From NCBI GenBank assembly GCA_034421295.1, contig DAOUKM010000003.1, forward strand, positions 197,194-261,193: a stretch of 64,000 bases of DNA. Direction: 5' to 3'. Under the pieces are notes generated by a model that was not told the origin of the DNA, ran no database searches, and saw only the letters and a list, made by a program, of their open reading frames with translations. Shown piece by piece: positions 27,001-35,171 of this stretch. The position numbers were made by a program, and so were the translations under genes. Source of the DNA: CAUZIR01 sp034421295. Its GTDB lineage: Bacteria > Chloroflexota > Dehalococcoidia > Lucifugimonadales > UBA2962. Every line of letters starts with the position of its first letter. The stretch's first letter is position 1.

Positions 27001-27355
27001 TTTCTCGCTGGCTGCGGGGTGGGGTCACTTCGGGCAGGGAGAGACCGTGATGCCAGGGCAAGGCAAGGCTGTCGCGCGCGCATACACGGCGGAGGAACGG
27101 ACCGTTCTGGGCAACTTGGCAGGTACCCTTGGCGACTCTACCTTCGACATTTACTTGAACGACAGTGCCTATTGGCGCAACGTCCCGGCCGCAGTCTGGA
27201 GCTACAAGCTGGGGGGGTACCAGGTGCTCAAGAAGTGGCTCTCTTACCGGGAACGTGGCGTTTTGGGAAGGGCGCTGCGATTGGAGGAGGTACAGCACTT
27301 CACGGACACCTCCCGCAGGATTACCGCGATCCTGAACCTCGGGAGTCTGACTTGA
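24014..27355 (+). CDS. Type ISP-like single-chain restriction-modification enzyme
   Basis: From the ATG at 24014 (a TTG at 24002 is possible) the protein has about 1113 residues. Residues 65-94 carry PD and then MEVK (Asp66, Glu92, Lys94), fitting a PD-(D/E)xK nuclease. The methyltransferase has DPCCGTGTYL at 389-398 for AdoMet and NPPY at 512-515 for adenine flipping, so N6-adenine methylation is expected. The C-terminus has the type ISP specificity segment (SAYWRNVPAAVWSYKLGGYQ, LKKWLSYRER). I see no helicase motifs between nuclease and methylase, unlike LlaBIII or LlaGI, so it is closer to a IIG layout. Its stop overlaps the next start. Confidence 0.86.
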   Translation: MSTTKFDTAVETYLVHLRQIRASGGATGERSYYAPLTNLLNAIGGTLRPKVFCVGELAQQGAGHPDIGLYGAKQVQRGRARQGQVPECGVMEVKPVGDDAWLTASSDQVSRYWNRYRLVLVTNTRDFVLLGEDTAGNPVKLETLRLAHSAKEFESKLQKPRAFAREAGAGLGEYLCRALSHRAILVEPRDVAWLLASYARDGLARVEAAGDTPSLGGIRSALEQALGVRFEDERGAAFFRSSLVQTLFYGVFSSWVLWSRQTPSPNGPFNWREAVWHLRAPVLRALFQQLSDPGRLRSLGLVEVLDWTADALDRVKRDAFFDRFDQGEAVPYFYEPFLEAFDPALRKQLGVWYTPSEVVRYMVARVDRALKDDLGIADGLAAENVYILDPCCGTGTYLAEVLRRIAANLDGRGVGALTGVHVKQAATSRVFGFEIMPAPFVVAHLQVGLTLQELDAPLTDDGSERAGIFLTNALTGWEPKESRTIPFPELEEERERAEHVKQEAPVLVIMGNPPYNSFAGMAVDEERELSTAYKNTKRVRHPEGQGLNDLYVRFFRMAERRIADRTGQGIVCFISNYSWLDGLSFTGMRERYLEAFDAIRIDNLNGDKYRTGKRTPEGDPDPSIFSSPEDPVGIQVGTAITTLVRKASHAPSRTVSFRHLWGQRKREELTATAGAEPDSIYDSFDPSLPLGLPFARLAVSNGWHNWPSLPELFPVSFPGVKTSRDAFLVDVDLDQLRERVADYFNPDLSHEEITRRYPIVMNERARFNARAVRDQLLKRGGPVDSGYIRYSYRPFDNRWLYWESDGGLLDRPRAEYKPQVFDGNLWLCAVPRLRRDAEEPQVAVTPHMASLHLNEWGASMFPAYLRTEALRTDKPDAERHPNVSDAARRYLDRLGLRVEDLLHYVLAVMHDPAYRRDNAGALRMEWPRIPLPDWPEGVSPSAAKELVASAARGQELAALLDSDTLVPGVTRGTLQPQVAAVAVPSTTCGGNMTYDDFSLAAGWGHFGQGETVMPGQGKAVARAYTAEERTVLGNLAGTLGDSTFDIYLNDSAYWRNVPAAVWSYKLGGYQVLKKWLSYRERGVLGRALRLEEVQHFTDTSRRITAILNLGSLT

Positions 27356-28389
27356 ACTGGTTGCATGGGATAGATGGGATCTTTCCCGGCCGGGAACTCT
27401 TAGACTCTGGTCGCTTCTGGGTGCCCGCGACAGTCATCGTGACTATCACTTTAGGATTTGTTTGTTTCTTGTTTTGGGGCCAACTGAATTCGATCATTGA
27501 GGTTCGTACAGAGGAACTCGAAGCCGGTACTAGGACAATCCGCACTGAGACTGTCGAATCGTTTAGCACCACGATTCGCAATGTCGGCCTTGTCGTCGGC
27601 GGTATCGTCGCCGTGATGCTCGCCATGTGGCGCAGCCTCGTTGCTCAACGACAGGCTGACGCCACTCTGCGACAAGCATCCGCAGCGTTTCTCCAGGCAC
27701 AGACAGCTGAGCGTGAATCCAAAACTACCCTGCGGAGCTTTCTCAACGAACGCTACGAACAGGGATGTTCAAGACTTGAAAGCGATGACCCCTCCGTCCG
27801 CATGGACGGCATAGATATGCTTGAACGACTCGCAAGGGAGCATCCAATCGAGTATCACGTCCAAGTCGTGAAGCGGTTGAGTTCATTCGTCCGCAGTTCA
27901 GTCAATACACTTCGGCTACGCGAGGAAGTCGGGGCCGCCATGGTGGTCATAGGTTCCCGAAGTGAGGAGGACGTTCTTCTAGAAAGCAACGAGTCTTTCG
28001 AGTTGGACTTGCGCGGCTCGGACCTTCAAGGCCTAAGTTTGAATGACTTGAATTTATCGAAGTCAAACTTAGTCAGAGTAAACCTGTCGGCCGCACACCT
28101 TCAGCGTGTAGACTTATCAAACGCCCGTCTTCAAGTCGCGACTCTGAAAGATGCATGGCTGTTTGACGCTAACCTTTCAGGCACTCAATTCTCTCTCGCT
28201 GATGGTCACTACCCGGCAGAAGGCTTAACTCAGGCCCAAATTGACTCCACTAACGCCTATAGAGACAACCTGCCTAAGCTCGACGGTGTCTTGGATGCTG
28301 AATCGGGGGAACAACTCAAACCACCTACAACAGAGCCCGGCTACTGGGATGAACTGAGAGAACTAGCAAGAGTGCAGGAGAACGGCTAG
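27352..28389 (+). CDS. Membrane protein with C-terminal pentapeptide repeats
   Basis: A TTG at 27352 overlaps the restriction enzyme stop in TTGA, which strongly suggests translational coupling. The protein has 345 residues. Two membrane helices lie at about 20-43 and 76-96, followed by a charged coiled coil (TLRQASAAFLQAQTAERESK). A helical domain and pentapeptide repeats follow at about 225-285 (LRGSDLQGLSLNDLNLSKSN). This layout is common in bacteria with unknown role. Its tight coupling to the R-M gene suggests a membrane partner in the same defence unit. An alternative is that it uses a later start. Confidence 0.78.
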   Translation: MNWLHGIDGIFPGRELLDSGRFWVPATVIVTITLGFVCFLFWGQLNSIIEVRTEELEAGTRTIRTETVESFSTTIRNVGLVVGGIVAVMLAMWRSLVAQRQADATLRQASAAFLQAQTAERESKTTLRSFLNERYEQGCSRLESDDPSVRMDGIDMLERLAREHPIEYHVQVVKRLSSFVRSSVNTLRLREEVGAAMVVIGSRSEEDVLLESNESFELDLRGSDLQGLSLNDLNLSKSNLVRVNLSAAHLQRVDLSNARLQVATLKDAWLFDANLSGTQFSLADGHYPAEGLTQAQIDSTNAYRDNLPKLDGVLDAESGEQLKPPTTEPGYWDELRELARVQENG

Positions 28390-28455
28390 CCTAAACCCCA
28401 CATGGCAAACTGGGGAGTCTCCTGTAGCATACATCTTGGCAGCACTTACTCTTGG

Positions 28456-29847
28456 CTATGTGTGGCGTCGAGTGATTCGGTCAGCGACCTCATCAAGGCT
28501 AGGGTAAAGAGATTCACGAGTGAAGTTCAACAGGCCTAGTTGTTCAAGAATAGGCTCTTTGCTGTCCCCAGGTACGATCATGGTGTCGTACTCGTAGATT
28601 GGAAGATTCCTCGTTTGGGCTAGAACTTGTTCCCGTTCAAACCGCTCATGAGATGCTGATATGATGAACGCACCTTCTTGAGCACGAATGCGTTCAAAGG
28701 ATTGTTTCGGCTCCACAATAAATACACGAAAGAAGTCTCTGGGATCTATCAGTTTCTCAAATTGGGGCTTCTCTTGTCGGATAAAATGGTAGAGGCGACG
28801 CATCGCCTCCGAGTAGACATACCGAAGTGGGGTGTCTGGATCTTCGTCTTGAATGTCTTCTCCAGTCTTTCCGACTAAAAGATTCTGGTAGCCACGATCC
28901 AGTTTGGCGAAGTTGGTTATGATACTGACAGTGTCGCTGTCGAAAGGCTTGATCAACTCTTTCTGTACTGCGAACATGTGCAGACGACCGTCCATCGTAT
29001 TGTCGTGTGCCTTACCGTCAGCATCACGTCTGTCAGACGCCGAGAATAGGGCCACGCAGGGATTACGTGTCACGTCGAGCAAGCGAGTCTTCAATCCGTG
29101 GTGCTGAGCGACTACGATTTGCTCTAAGGCCGAAGTCATGCCATGAAAATCCGTTGGCCTTCTCGAGATTAGGTCGCTCAGCATTTCTGCTTCATGGGCA
29201 CGCAATTTGAAGGTTCCATCGCAGGAAGGCCGCATCACCGAAGGTTGGAGGATCCATGCTCTGTCACGCTCTCCTCGAAAATAGAGTGTGAAGCCATCAT
29301 AGCGATTTCTCATCTCCAAGCATTTTTCGATCAAGTCCGCAACACTCTCGATTTTCTGGACGGCGTTTGAGATTCCTGGCTGAGAGGCTGTCTTAGCAAC
29401 TTGGTTGGAGTCTGGATAAAGCTTCGCTTGCCAGAACCGGGACCAGCCCAGGTCGGCGCCAGTGAGGTTCGCATGGACAAGGTCCGAGTTTGCGAGCATG
29501 GCGCTGGTGAAGTCAGTGTCTCCAAGATAGCCGACACCGAATTCTGCGCCTGTAAGATCAGCTTGAGCGAAGGATGTGTCATGCTGACGAGTGCCGATCA
29601 GCCGGGAACGTCGCAGGTTAGCTCCTTGGAGATCTACATTGCTGAGATTGGCTCCATGGAAGTCTGTGTTGCTAAAATCGAAGCCATTAAGAGGAACCCG
29701 TCCATTACGATCGAGCTTTCCGGCCTCTCTAAACACCTCGACGAAGTCGACAAAGGAGAACCGGGGGCGACCATCATGCGATTCACGCCTGCTATTCCAA
29801 GCTACTTTGCCCTCAAGAACCCATGCGATGTATTCGTTGTCGGCCAA
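28456..29847 (-). CDS. Pentapeptide-repeat and FRG-domain fusion protein
   Basis: A TTG at 29847 with GAGAGGG four bases upstream gives 463 residues. Pentapeptide repeats lie at about 55-140 (FHGANLSNVDLQGANLRRS). An FRG domain follows at about 170-450, with LYFRGERDRAW (Phe190-Arg-Gly) and QHHGLKTRLLDVTRNP. The FRG domain thus occurs twice in the region, once with TPRs and once with pentapeptides, on either side of the restriction gene. It converges with the coupled membrane gene, with a 66-bp gap. Its biochemical role is unknown. Confidence 0.84.
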   Translation of the reverse strand: MADNEYIAWVLEGKVAWNSRRESHDGRPRFSFVDFVEVFREAGKLDRNGRVPLNGFDFSNTDFHGANLSNVDLQGANLRRSRLIGTRQHDTSFAQADLTGAEFGVGYLGDTDFTSAMLANSDLVHANLTGADLGWSRFWQAKLYPDSNQVAKTASQPGISNAVQKIESVADLIEKCLEMRNRYDGFTLYFRGERDRAWILQPSVMRPSCDGTFKLRAHEAEMLSDLISRRPTDFHGMTSALEQIVVAQHHGLKTRLLDVTRNPCVALFSASDRRDADGKAHDNTMDGRLHMFAVQKELIKPFDSDTVSIITNFAKLDRGYQNLLVGKTGEDIQDEDPDTPLRYVYSEAMRRLYHFIRQEKPQFEKLIDPRDFFRVFIVEPKQSFERIRAQEGAFIISASHERFEREQVLAQTRNLPIYEYDTMIVPGDSKEPILEQLGLLNFTRESLYPSLDEVADRITRRHT

Positions 29848-30064
29848 TGATCCCTCTCAACGCTGCTGCGGTAGGCGTTCGGCTTTAATGTGTCGTAGTC
29901 CCTTTGACTACGATGGCCTTTTACCCAACGTCCGTACGGACCCCTTCCACGATGGAACTAGGCTAGAGACTCGGAAGTCCGGGCGTCGGCACTCATTCCA
30001 GAGTCGAGTACTCGCGGACTCAATACCCATCGACGACCTCATGACGGAGTGTTTGATCGGATCC

Positions 30065-30580
30065 TCAATCAGTCGGCGGCTGTGGCGACCTCATGAGACT
30101 CTCTCTCGCGTCCTTTAACTTTTCCTCCAACAGTTCTACAAGAGACCTCAGAACCCGAATTTCATAAACAACGATATCTCTGCTACTGTTTTCCATTGAA
30201 TACCGGCTGGTCAAGAAAGGCGTGGGCCAAGCTTCCAACACTTGTCTGGTAATCTGAAGTCCTTTAAGGGATGTGGCTGTCTTTTCATTTAGCCCGTCGA
30301 ATATTCTAGGTAAGCAGTGTGTGTGAGGAACGGGATCAACGGGGTCGTCTAATGCCCAGAGAGACTTCATTGCTATCTCGAAGGCATAACCATTTATGAC
30401 TGCCTGAGCACTAAAAAGAGAGGCTTCTTCATCTCTGCCTCTCGTGTCCAGTGAATCTATCCTGTCCTGTAGCTTCTGAAGCAAGTCACAATAGATCTCT
30501 AATTCGGCCACAGCGCGATGGGAGCGCCAGTGGTCATTGCCAAACAAGAGCCGCTCTATCGGTATCGAAATGGTCGGCAT
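30065..30580 (-). CDS. HEPN-like helical protein, downstream of a pair
   Basis: The protein has 171 residues from an ATG at 30580 with AGAGG five bases before it. The middle reads AVINGYAFEIAMKSLWALD, a helix seen in HEPN-like proteins. An HCLPRIFDGL follows, and near the end is RYSMENS. No R-x4-H motif is obvious, so nuclease activity is doubtful. It begins 20 bp after the stop of a gene of very similar size and pattern, so the two are probably cotranscribed and form a complex. Confidence 0.55.
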   Translation of the reverse strand: MPTISIPIERLLFGNDHWRSHRAVAELEIYCDLLQKLQDRIDSLDTRGRDEEASLFSAQAVINGYAFEIAMKSLWALDDPVDPVPHTHCLPRIFDGLNEKTATSLKGLQITRQVLEAWPTPFLTSRYSMENSSRDIVVYEIRVLRSLVELLEEKLKDARESLMRSPQPPTD

Positions 30581-30600
30581 CAGACGCCTCTGTTCTCCTG

Positions 30601-31122
30601 TCAGTCGATAACGTCAATGACGCTCAAGGTCGCTTCCTTCAGGTACGTTGCACGCATTACGTAATTCGGATACTTGCCTTGCTCGACGATGTACCGCCAG
30701 TCTACAAAGGCATTACGGCAGACCCTAAAGGCTTGATCAATGGTCCTCCACGTTTTTTCGGGTGGGTCCGTGACGCGTCTTTGATATTCGTTCCTAGCTT
30801 TATCTTTGAGTTCAGTTGATAGGCACTCAAACAATCTCAGGAGGTCATGTGTATCGGTTGACGTCCTATCCTGATACTCTGCTTCCCAAGCAAATTTAAG
30901 AGCCAGCTCGGCCGCAAGCGCTACTAAAACAACCCGACCCTGATACATGCCCAAGTGCTGTATCTGCAAGGGGCTGAACTTGGCTATATCGGCGTGTTTG
31001 TGAGCCAACACCTGCCGTGGCTCCAGTTCGCCACTCAGTGAATTCGAGATTTCGTCGACCGAGGTCAACAGCCCCTTAACGAAGTGGAGTGTCTCCGGCA
31101 CTTTTCTCTTCATCTCTCGCAT
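30601..31122 (-). CDS. HEPN-like helical protein, upstream of a pair
   Basis: The protein has 173 residues from an ATG at 31122 or 31113. It reads ALAAELALKFAWEAEYQDR, then THDLLRLFECLS, and ends with FRVCRNAFVDWRYIVEQGKY. That order (helix, H-x-L, helix, aromatic cluster) matches the HEPN-like or AbiV-like helical folds of defence proteins. The second gene has the same order with low identity, so they look like paralogues. The role is not known; the pair lies at the edge of the accessory region. Confidence 0.55.
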   Translation of the reverse strand: MREMKRKVPETLHFVKGLLTSVDEISNSLSGELEPRQVLAHKHADIAKFSPLQIQHLGMYQGRVVLVALAAELALKFAWEAEYQDRTSTDTHDLLRLFECLSTELKDKARNEYQRRVTDPPEKTWRTIDQAFRVCRNAFVDWRYIVEQGKYPNYVMRATYLKEATLSVIDVID

Positions 31123-31946
31123 CGCCCACTCCGTTCACTATGGGATTCCATATGTATACGACTTAGCCGTCTTTTGATTGATTGGGCTAGCAGGTTTCCT
31201 AAATCCTGCTACTACACCATCCCATAATCTTGACAGGAGGAGACTTGTGCCGTCTATGTGGAGGCCACGACAGAGTATCCAATGTGGAAGGCGCGGCGGG
31301 TGCCCCTCCGAGTCGCTTCTCGCAGCGGGAGTCGGGGGCAAGCGTGGAAACAGTGCGCATCCTCCTAATGGCCGACTAGCTTTAGTCATTCAGGAAGTCT
31401 CGGGACTTCTTCTCGTGACGGGCAACACCCCGGTTGTGATCGAAGATCCGGAGCCTGTGTTTTGCGGAAGAGGATAAGCCCGATGTGGTTGTTCTCAACT
31501 GGTGCTGCCTAGCGCAGACGCCATAGAGCTGAATCGGGACACCTAGGACTTGGTTGACATGCCGGTAACTCCCCCATCGTCGACAGCACCGAACGCAGAG
31601 TGACCTTAGCTGGTCGTCCGGTCATGTCGATGGCCATCGTACCGGATGCTCGCTGAGTCCCCTACAAGCGCCGGGATGGCTTGGCTCATGAGCATCATCT
31701 GCAACGGGTCTAGGGCAAGAGGAGCCGCAGCGACGTGCGCCCATTCGCACCATCACCCGCAGCCTCCATCACCGAGTCCAGCGTCGGCTGTGGGACGGCA
31801 AACGGGAGATGCAGACCAGAAAGGAAGTGACGTCGGAGCCTTCACTTATCCGCTGTGATGCTATCGCCAAACGGGTAAGCCTGGGCGTGAGGTTAGAGGT
31901 CCCAGGTGAGCCTCAAGGTGAAAGTTCTTGATTTTGTCCAGTTGGG
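31123..31946. other. 824-bp gap between accessory genes and the tRNA genes
   Basis: Frames such as 31178-31477 have no ribosome site or family match. No repeat of the tRNA-Val 3' end was found by eye in the accessory region. This is where an integration junction would be expected. Confidence 0.45.
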
Positions 31947-32019
31947 TGGGCGGTAGGGGATTCGAACCTCTGGCCTCCTGTGTGTAAGACAGGCGCTCTA
32001 ACCGCTGAGCTAACCGCCC
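31947..32019 (-). tRNA. tRNA-Val (anticodon TAC)
   Basis: Read on the minus strand, GGGCGGT pairs with ACCGCCC as a perfect acceptor stem. The anticodon arm CCTGT-CTTACAC-ACAGG holds TAC, and the T arm has GGTTCGAATCC. The length is 73 nt with discriminator A and no encoded CCA. Its 3' end faces the accessory region, the usual side for integration. Confidence 0.95.
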
Positions 32020-32108
32020 CTCACTGTGTCGGGTTCTCGATTCTGACCCAATGTCCGATGAGGCATCCGTGCATGCAGTGGAGCAACGCCATGCTGCCCT
32101 ATCCAGGG

Positions 32109-32181
32109 TGGCAACGACAGGGCTCGAACCTGTGACCTAGCGCTTATGAAGCGCCCGCTCTGCCTGCTGAGCTACGTTGCC
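32109..32181 (-). tRNA. tRNA-Met (anticodon CAT)
   Basis: GGCAACG pairs with CGTTGCC. The anticodon loop TTCATAA holds CAT, and the T arm carries GGTTCGAGCC. A normal G1-C72 pair, rather than the unpaired C1-A72 of the initiator, points to elongator tRNA-Met (or the Ile2 precursor). CCA is not encoded. Confidence 0.93.
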
Positions 32182-32274
32182 GCGGCCATTTTTCTGCCAA
32201 AATCATAGTACACGGTAGGGGTAGTGTCAAAGCTCGTTGATGGCACCTGCGGCCGGACGTAAGCGAGGAAACGC

Positions 32275-32303
32275 TTGTTGAGCAGACCGCCCGGTCGTAT
32301 ACT
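32275..32303 (+). promoter_or_regulatory. Probable sigma-70 promoter for the aminotransferase-purA operon
   Basis: TTGTTG at 32275-32280 and TATACT at 32298-32303 are 17 bp apart. The first start codon lies about 90 bp downstream. Confidence 0.6.
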
Positions 32304-32393
32304 TTTGCCGGGGATTTGGGACGGCCCGCAACGCATGTGTCCTGGCCGATTTCATTGAATTTTGCAGTGCTATAGCTGTGCAGGAGAAGCGAT

Positions 32394-33776
32394 TTGATAG
32401 CAGTGACTGATAGCGAGGCCCTCAGGCAATCAGCACTGCGTTATCTGTGGGTGCACAACCGCGATTGGGTCGAGATGGCCGAGTCGGGCGGCCCGCCGGT
32501 CATTGTCTCCGGGGATGGTGTGAGGGTTACCGATTCCGAAGGCAGGACGTGGATCGATGTCAATGGCGGCTACAGCTGCGTAAACGTAGGCTACGGTAGG
32601 GTGGAGATAGCCGAAGCGGCGCACGCCCAGATGCTAAGGGCCAACTTCTGCCCGGTTGGTACGACGGCCCAGCCCGTAGTTGAGCTCGCGGCGAAGCTCG
32701 CGCAGCTCGCGCCCGGCGACCTGAATCGGGTGTTCCCTGTTTCCGGTGGCTCCGAGGCGAACGAAACCGCAATCAAGATCGCCAGGGCCTTCCACAGGCG
32801 CCAGGGCGAGACCGGCCGCTACCGGGTCATCAGCAGGAAGGGTTCCTACCATGGCATGACAGCCGGGGTCCTGTGGGCGGGCGACGGACCTTCGGCGCCC
32901 AAATCAGACTTTGGGCCCGCCTACCCCGGCATGGTGCATGTGCCACAGCCCAACCCATACCGCTGCGAGCTGGGTGGTACCACCCCCTCCGAGTGTGCGG
33001 TGCTCTGCGCGCAGGCTGTTGAAGATGCGATCCTGCACTTTGGTCCTGACACGGTCGCGGCATTCATCGGCGAGCCGGTGGCCATACCTCAGGGGGCGCC
33101 AGTTCCCGGCAGCGAGTACTGGCCGATGGTGCGTGAGATCTGCAGTCGCTACGGCGTGGTGATGATAGTCGACGAGGTGGTTTGCGGTTTCGGCCGAACG
33201 GGCAGGATGTTCGGCATGGAACGCTTCGGAGTAGTCCCGGACGTGATGACCGTGGCCAAGGGCATCATAAGCGCGTACATGCCTCTGGCGGCCGCAGTCG
33301 TCAGCGACTCGATAGCCGACCGTTTCGGCGGTGGTGAAGACGTCCTCAGGCACGTGCTGACAAACAGCGGGCATCCCGTTGCCGCCGCTGCGGCGCTAAA
33401 GAATATCGAGATCATCGAGACAGAGGGCCTGGTTGATAATGCAGAGCAGGTGGGGTCCTACCTCAAGGAGCAGATGGAGAGCCTGATTATCGATCATCCC
33501 CTGGTCGGAGATGTCCGCGGCATAGGGATGTTCGTGGCGGTCGAACTCGTCTCGGATCGCTCTACCAGGGCCTCCTTCCCGTCGGACCAGGAGGTCGGAG
33601 AAAGACTCACGGAAAAGTTCCGCAAGCACGGACTCATCTTCAGGGCCAGGGGAAATCTGCTTCACTTTGCGCCCCCTCTGTGCCTGACGCGTCAAGACGC
33701 CGACGAAATCGTCCATGCCGTCGACCTGGGACTCTGGGAGTTTGAGGGCGAGATGGGAATAGGGAGGCTGGCATGA
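32394..33776 (+). CDS. Class III PLP-dependent aminotransferase, copy 1
   Basis: This fold-type I aminotransferase has 460 residues. It shows SGGSEANETA at 117-126, IVDEVVCGFGRTG with Asp260 for the pyridine nitrogen, and VAKG with the Schiff-base Lys289. It would move an amino group between an amino acid or amine and a keto acid; the substrate is not clear. The best matches by pattern are glutamate-1-semialdehyde or omega-amino acid transaminases. The TTG start at 32394 has AGGAG seven bases upstream. Its stop overlaps the start of a close paralogue by four bases, and purA follows. Confidence 0.88.
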   Translation: MIAVTDSEALRQSALRYLWVHNRDWVEMAESGGPPVIVSGDGVRVTDSEGRTWIDVNGGYSCVNVGYGRVEIAEAAHAQMLRANFCPVGTTAQPVVELAAKLAQLAPGDLNRVFPVSGGSEANETAIKIARAFHRRQGETGRYRVISRKGSYHGMTAGVLWAGDGPSAPKSDFGPAYPGMVHVPQPNPYRCELGGTTPSECAVLCAQAVEDAILHFGPDTVAAFIGEPVAIPQGAPVPGSEYWPMVREICSRYGVVMIVDEVVCGFGRTGRMFGMERFGVVPDVMTVAKGIISAYMPLAAAVVSDSIADRFGGGEDVLRHVLTNSGHPVAAAAALKNIEIIETEGLVDNAEQVGSYLKEQMESLIIDHPLVGDVRGIGMFVAVELVSDRSTRASFPSDQEVGERLTEKFRKHGLIFRARGNLLHFAPPLCLTRQDADEIVHAVDLGLWEFEGEMGIGRLA

Positions 33777-35146
33777 CGGTCAGTCAGGATCTGAGACAGT
33801 TAGCCCTTCGACACCTCTGGATGCAGGCGGGGGGCTGGATCGACATGGCGGAGGAGGGAGAACCCATCATCGTCTCGGAGGCCAGGGGCCTTACGATCGT
33901 CGATACAGACGGCCGAAGGTGGCTGGACGTTAATGGTGGCTACGCTTCAGTCACCGTCGGCTATGGTCGAACTGAGATCGCCGATGAGGTACTCAGGCAG
34001 ATGGCCGAGCTCGCCTACTACCCGGAGCAAACCGTGGCTCCCTCTGCCGTGCGCCTCGCCGAGAGGATTGGACAGCTGGCCCCCGGAGACCTGGAGAGGT
34101 CCTGGCTGGTATCGGGAGGATCAGAGGCCAATGAGACGGCGATCAAGATGGCCAGGGCGTTCCACGCCCGGCGTGGTGCAGGGGACAGGTACAAGATCAT
34201 CAGCCGGCGTGGCTCCTATCACGGTGCCACGGCCGGAGTGGCCTGGCTGGGACAATCGAGGGCCGGAGGGCCTCTGGGAGACTTCGAGCCCGCGCCCGCC
34301 GGCCTCGTCTACGCACCTCAGCCCAATCCTTATCGCTGCGAGTGTGGAGGGACGACGACCTCCGAATGCGCAAGGCTCTGCGCCGAGGCGGTCGAGCGGA
34401 CAATCCTGGCAGAGGGCCCGGAAACGGTCGCCGCTCTGATTGGGGAACCGATCACCAGCTCCATGGGATCGATAGTGCCCGGTGAGGAATACTGGCCCAT
34501 GGTGCGGTCGATCTGCGACAGGTACGGTGTATTGCTGATTGTCGACGAGGTCGTTTGCGGGTTCGGCCGGACCGGCAGGATGTTCGGCATAGATCACTTT
34601 GGCGTCGTGCCGGACCTTATGACGATGGCCAAGGGACTTGGGAGCAGCTATGTGCCGATCGGCTCGGTAGTGGCCACGCGAGAGGTGGCGGACGTGTTTG
34701 TCGGGGCAGGCAACGAGTTCCATGCGGCGCTTACGGCAGGGGGTCATCCCGTGGCGACCGCGGCGGCCCTGGTGAATATCGATATCATCGAGCGAGAGGG
34801 CCTGGTGGAGCGATCGGCCGAACTTGGGGGTTATTTTCTCGACCTTCTAAAGGATGTGGGCAGGTCTCACGCCCTGGTCGGCGATGTGCGGGGGATAGGG
34901 TTGCTACTGGGCCTGGAGATAGTCAGCGACAGGCAGACAAAGGCAGGCTTTCCCGAGAACCTGAAGATAGCCGACCGGATGACCGACAAGTTCCGGAGAC
35001 GCGGCCTTCTGCTGCGGATGCTCGGCCCCCAGGTGCTGCAGATGGCGCCGCCTCTATGCGTTACCCGCGACGAGATTGACGAGATAGTCGCGGCCGTCGA
35101 CTCCTCCTTATCCGAGCTGGAGTCGGAACTGGCCTCCGCCGCCTGA
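33773..35146 (+). CDS. Class III PLP-dependent aminotransferase, copy 2
   Basis: This 457-residue protein is similar along its whole length to the preceding gene, with the same SGGSEANETA and IVDEVVCGFGRTG. Lys287 lies in TMAKG. Both keep a Cys-bearing insertion (NPYRCE, GGTT, SECA). The copies differ most in the N-terminal substrate wall (AYYPEQTVAP against ANFCPVGTTAQP), which suggests two related substrates or a heteromer. ATGA overlap with copy 1 means tight coupling. It ends 25 bp before purA. Confidence 0.88.
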   Translation: MTVSQDLRQLALRHLWMQAGGWIDMAEEGEPIIVSEARGLTIVDTDGRRWLDVNGGYASVTVGYGRTEIADEVLRQMAELAYYPEQTVAPSAVRLAERIGQLAPGDLERSWLVSGGSEANETAIKMARAFHARRGAGDRYKIISRRGSYHGATAGVAWLGQSRAGGPLGDFEPAPAGLVYAPQPNPYRCECGGTTTSECARLCAEAVERTILAEGPETVAALIGEPITSSMGSIVPGEEYWPMVRSICDRYGVLLIVDEVVCGFGRTGRMFGIDHFGVVPDLMTMAKGLGSSYVPIGSVVATREVADVFVGAGNEFHAALTAGGHPVATAAALVNIDIIEREGLVERSAELGGYFLDLLKDVGRSHALVGDVRGIGLLLGLEIVSDRQTKAGFPENLKIADRMTDKFRRRGLLLRMLGPQVLQMAPPLCVTRDEIDEIVAAVDSSLSELESELASAA

Positions 35147-35171
35147 TCCGGAAGGGAACGGAAGGACTATC

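Noticed and set aside
31178..31477. 99-codon plus-strand frame
   Set aside because: No ribosome site, no motif, composition like non-coding DNA.
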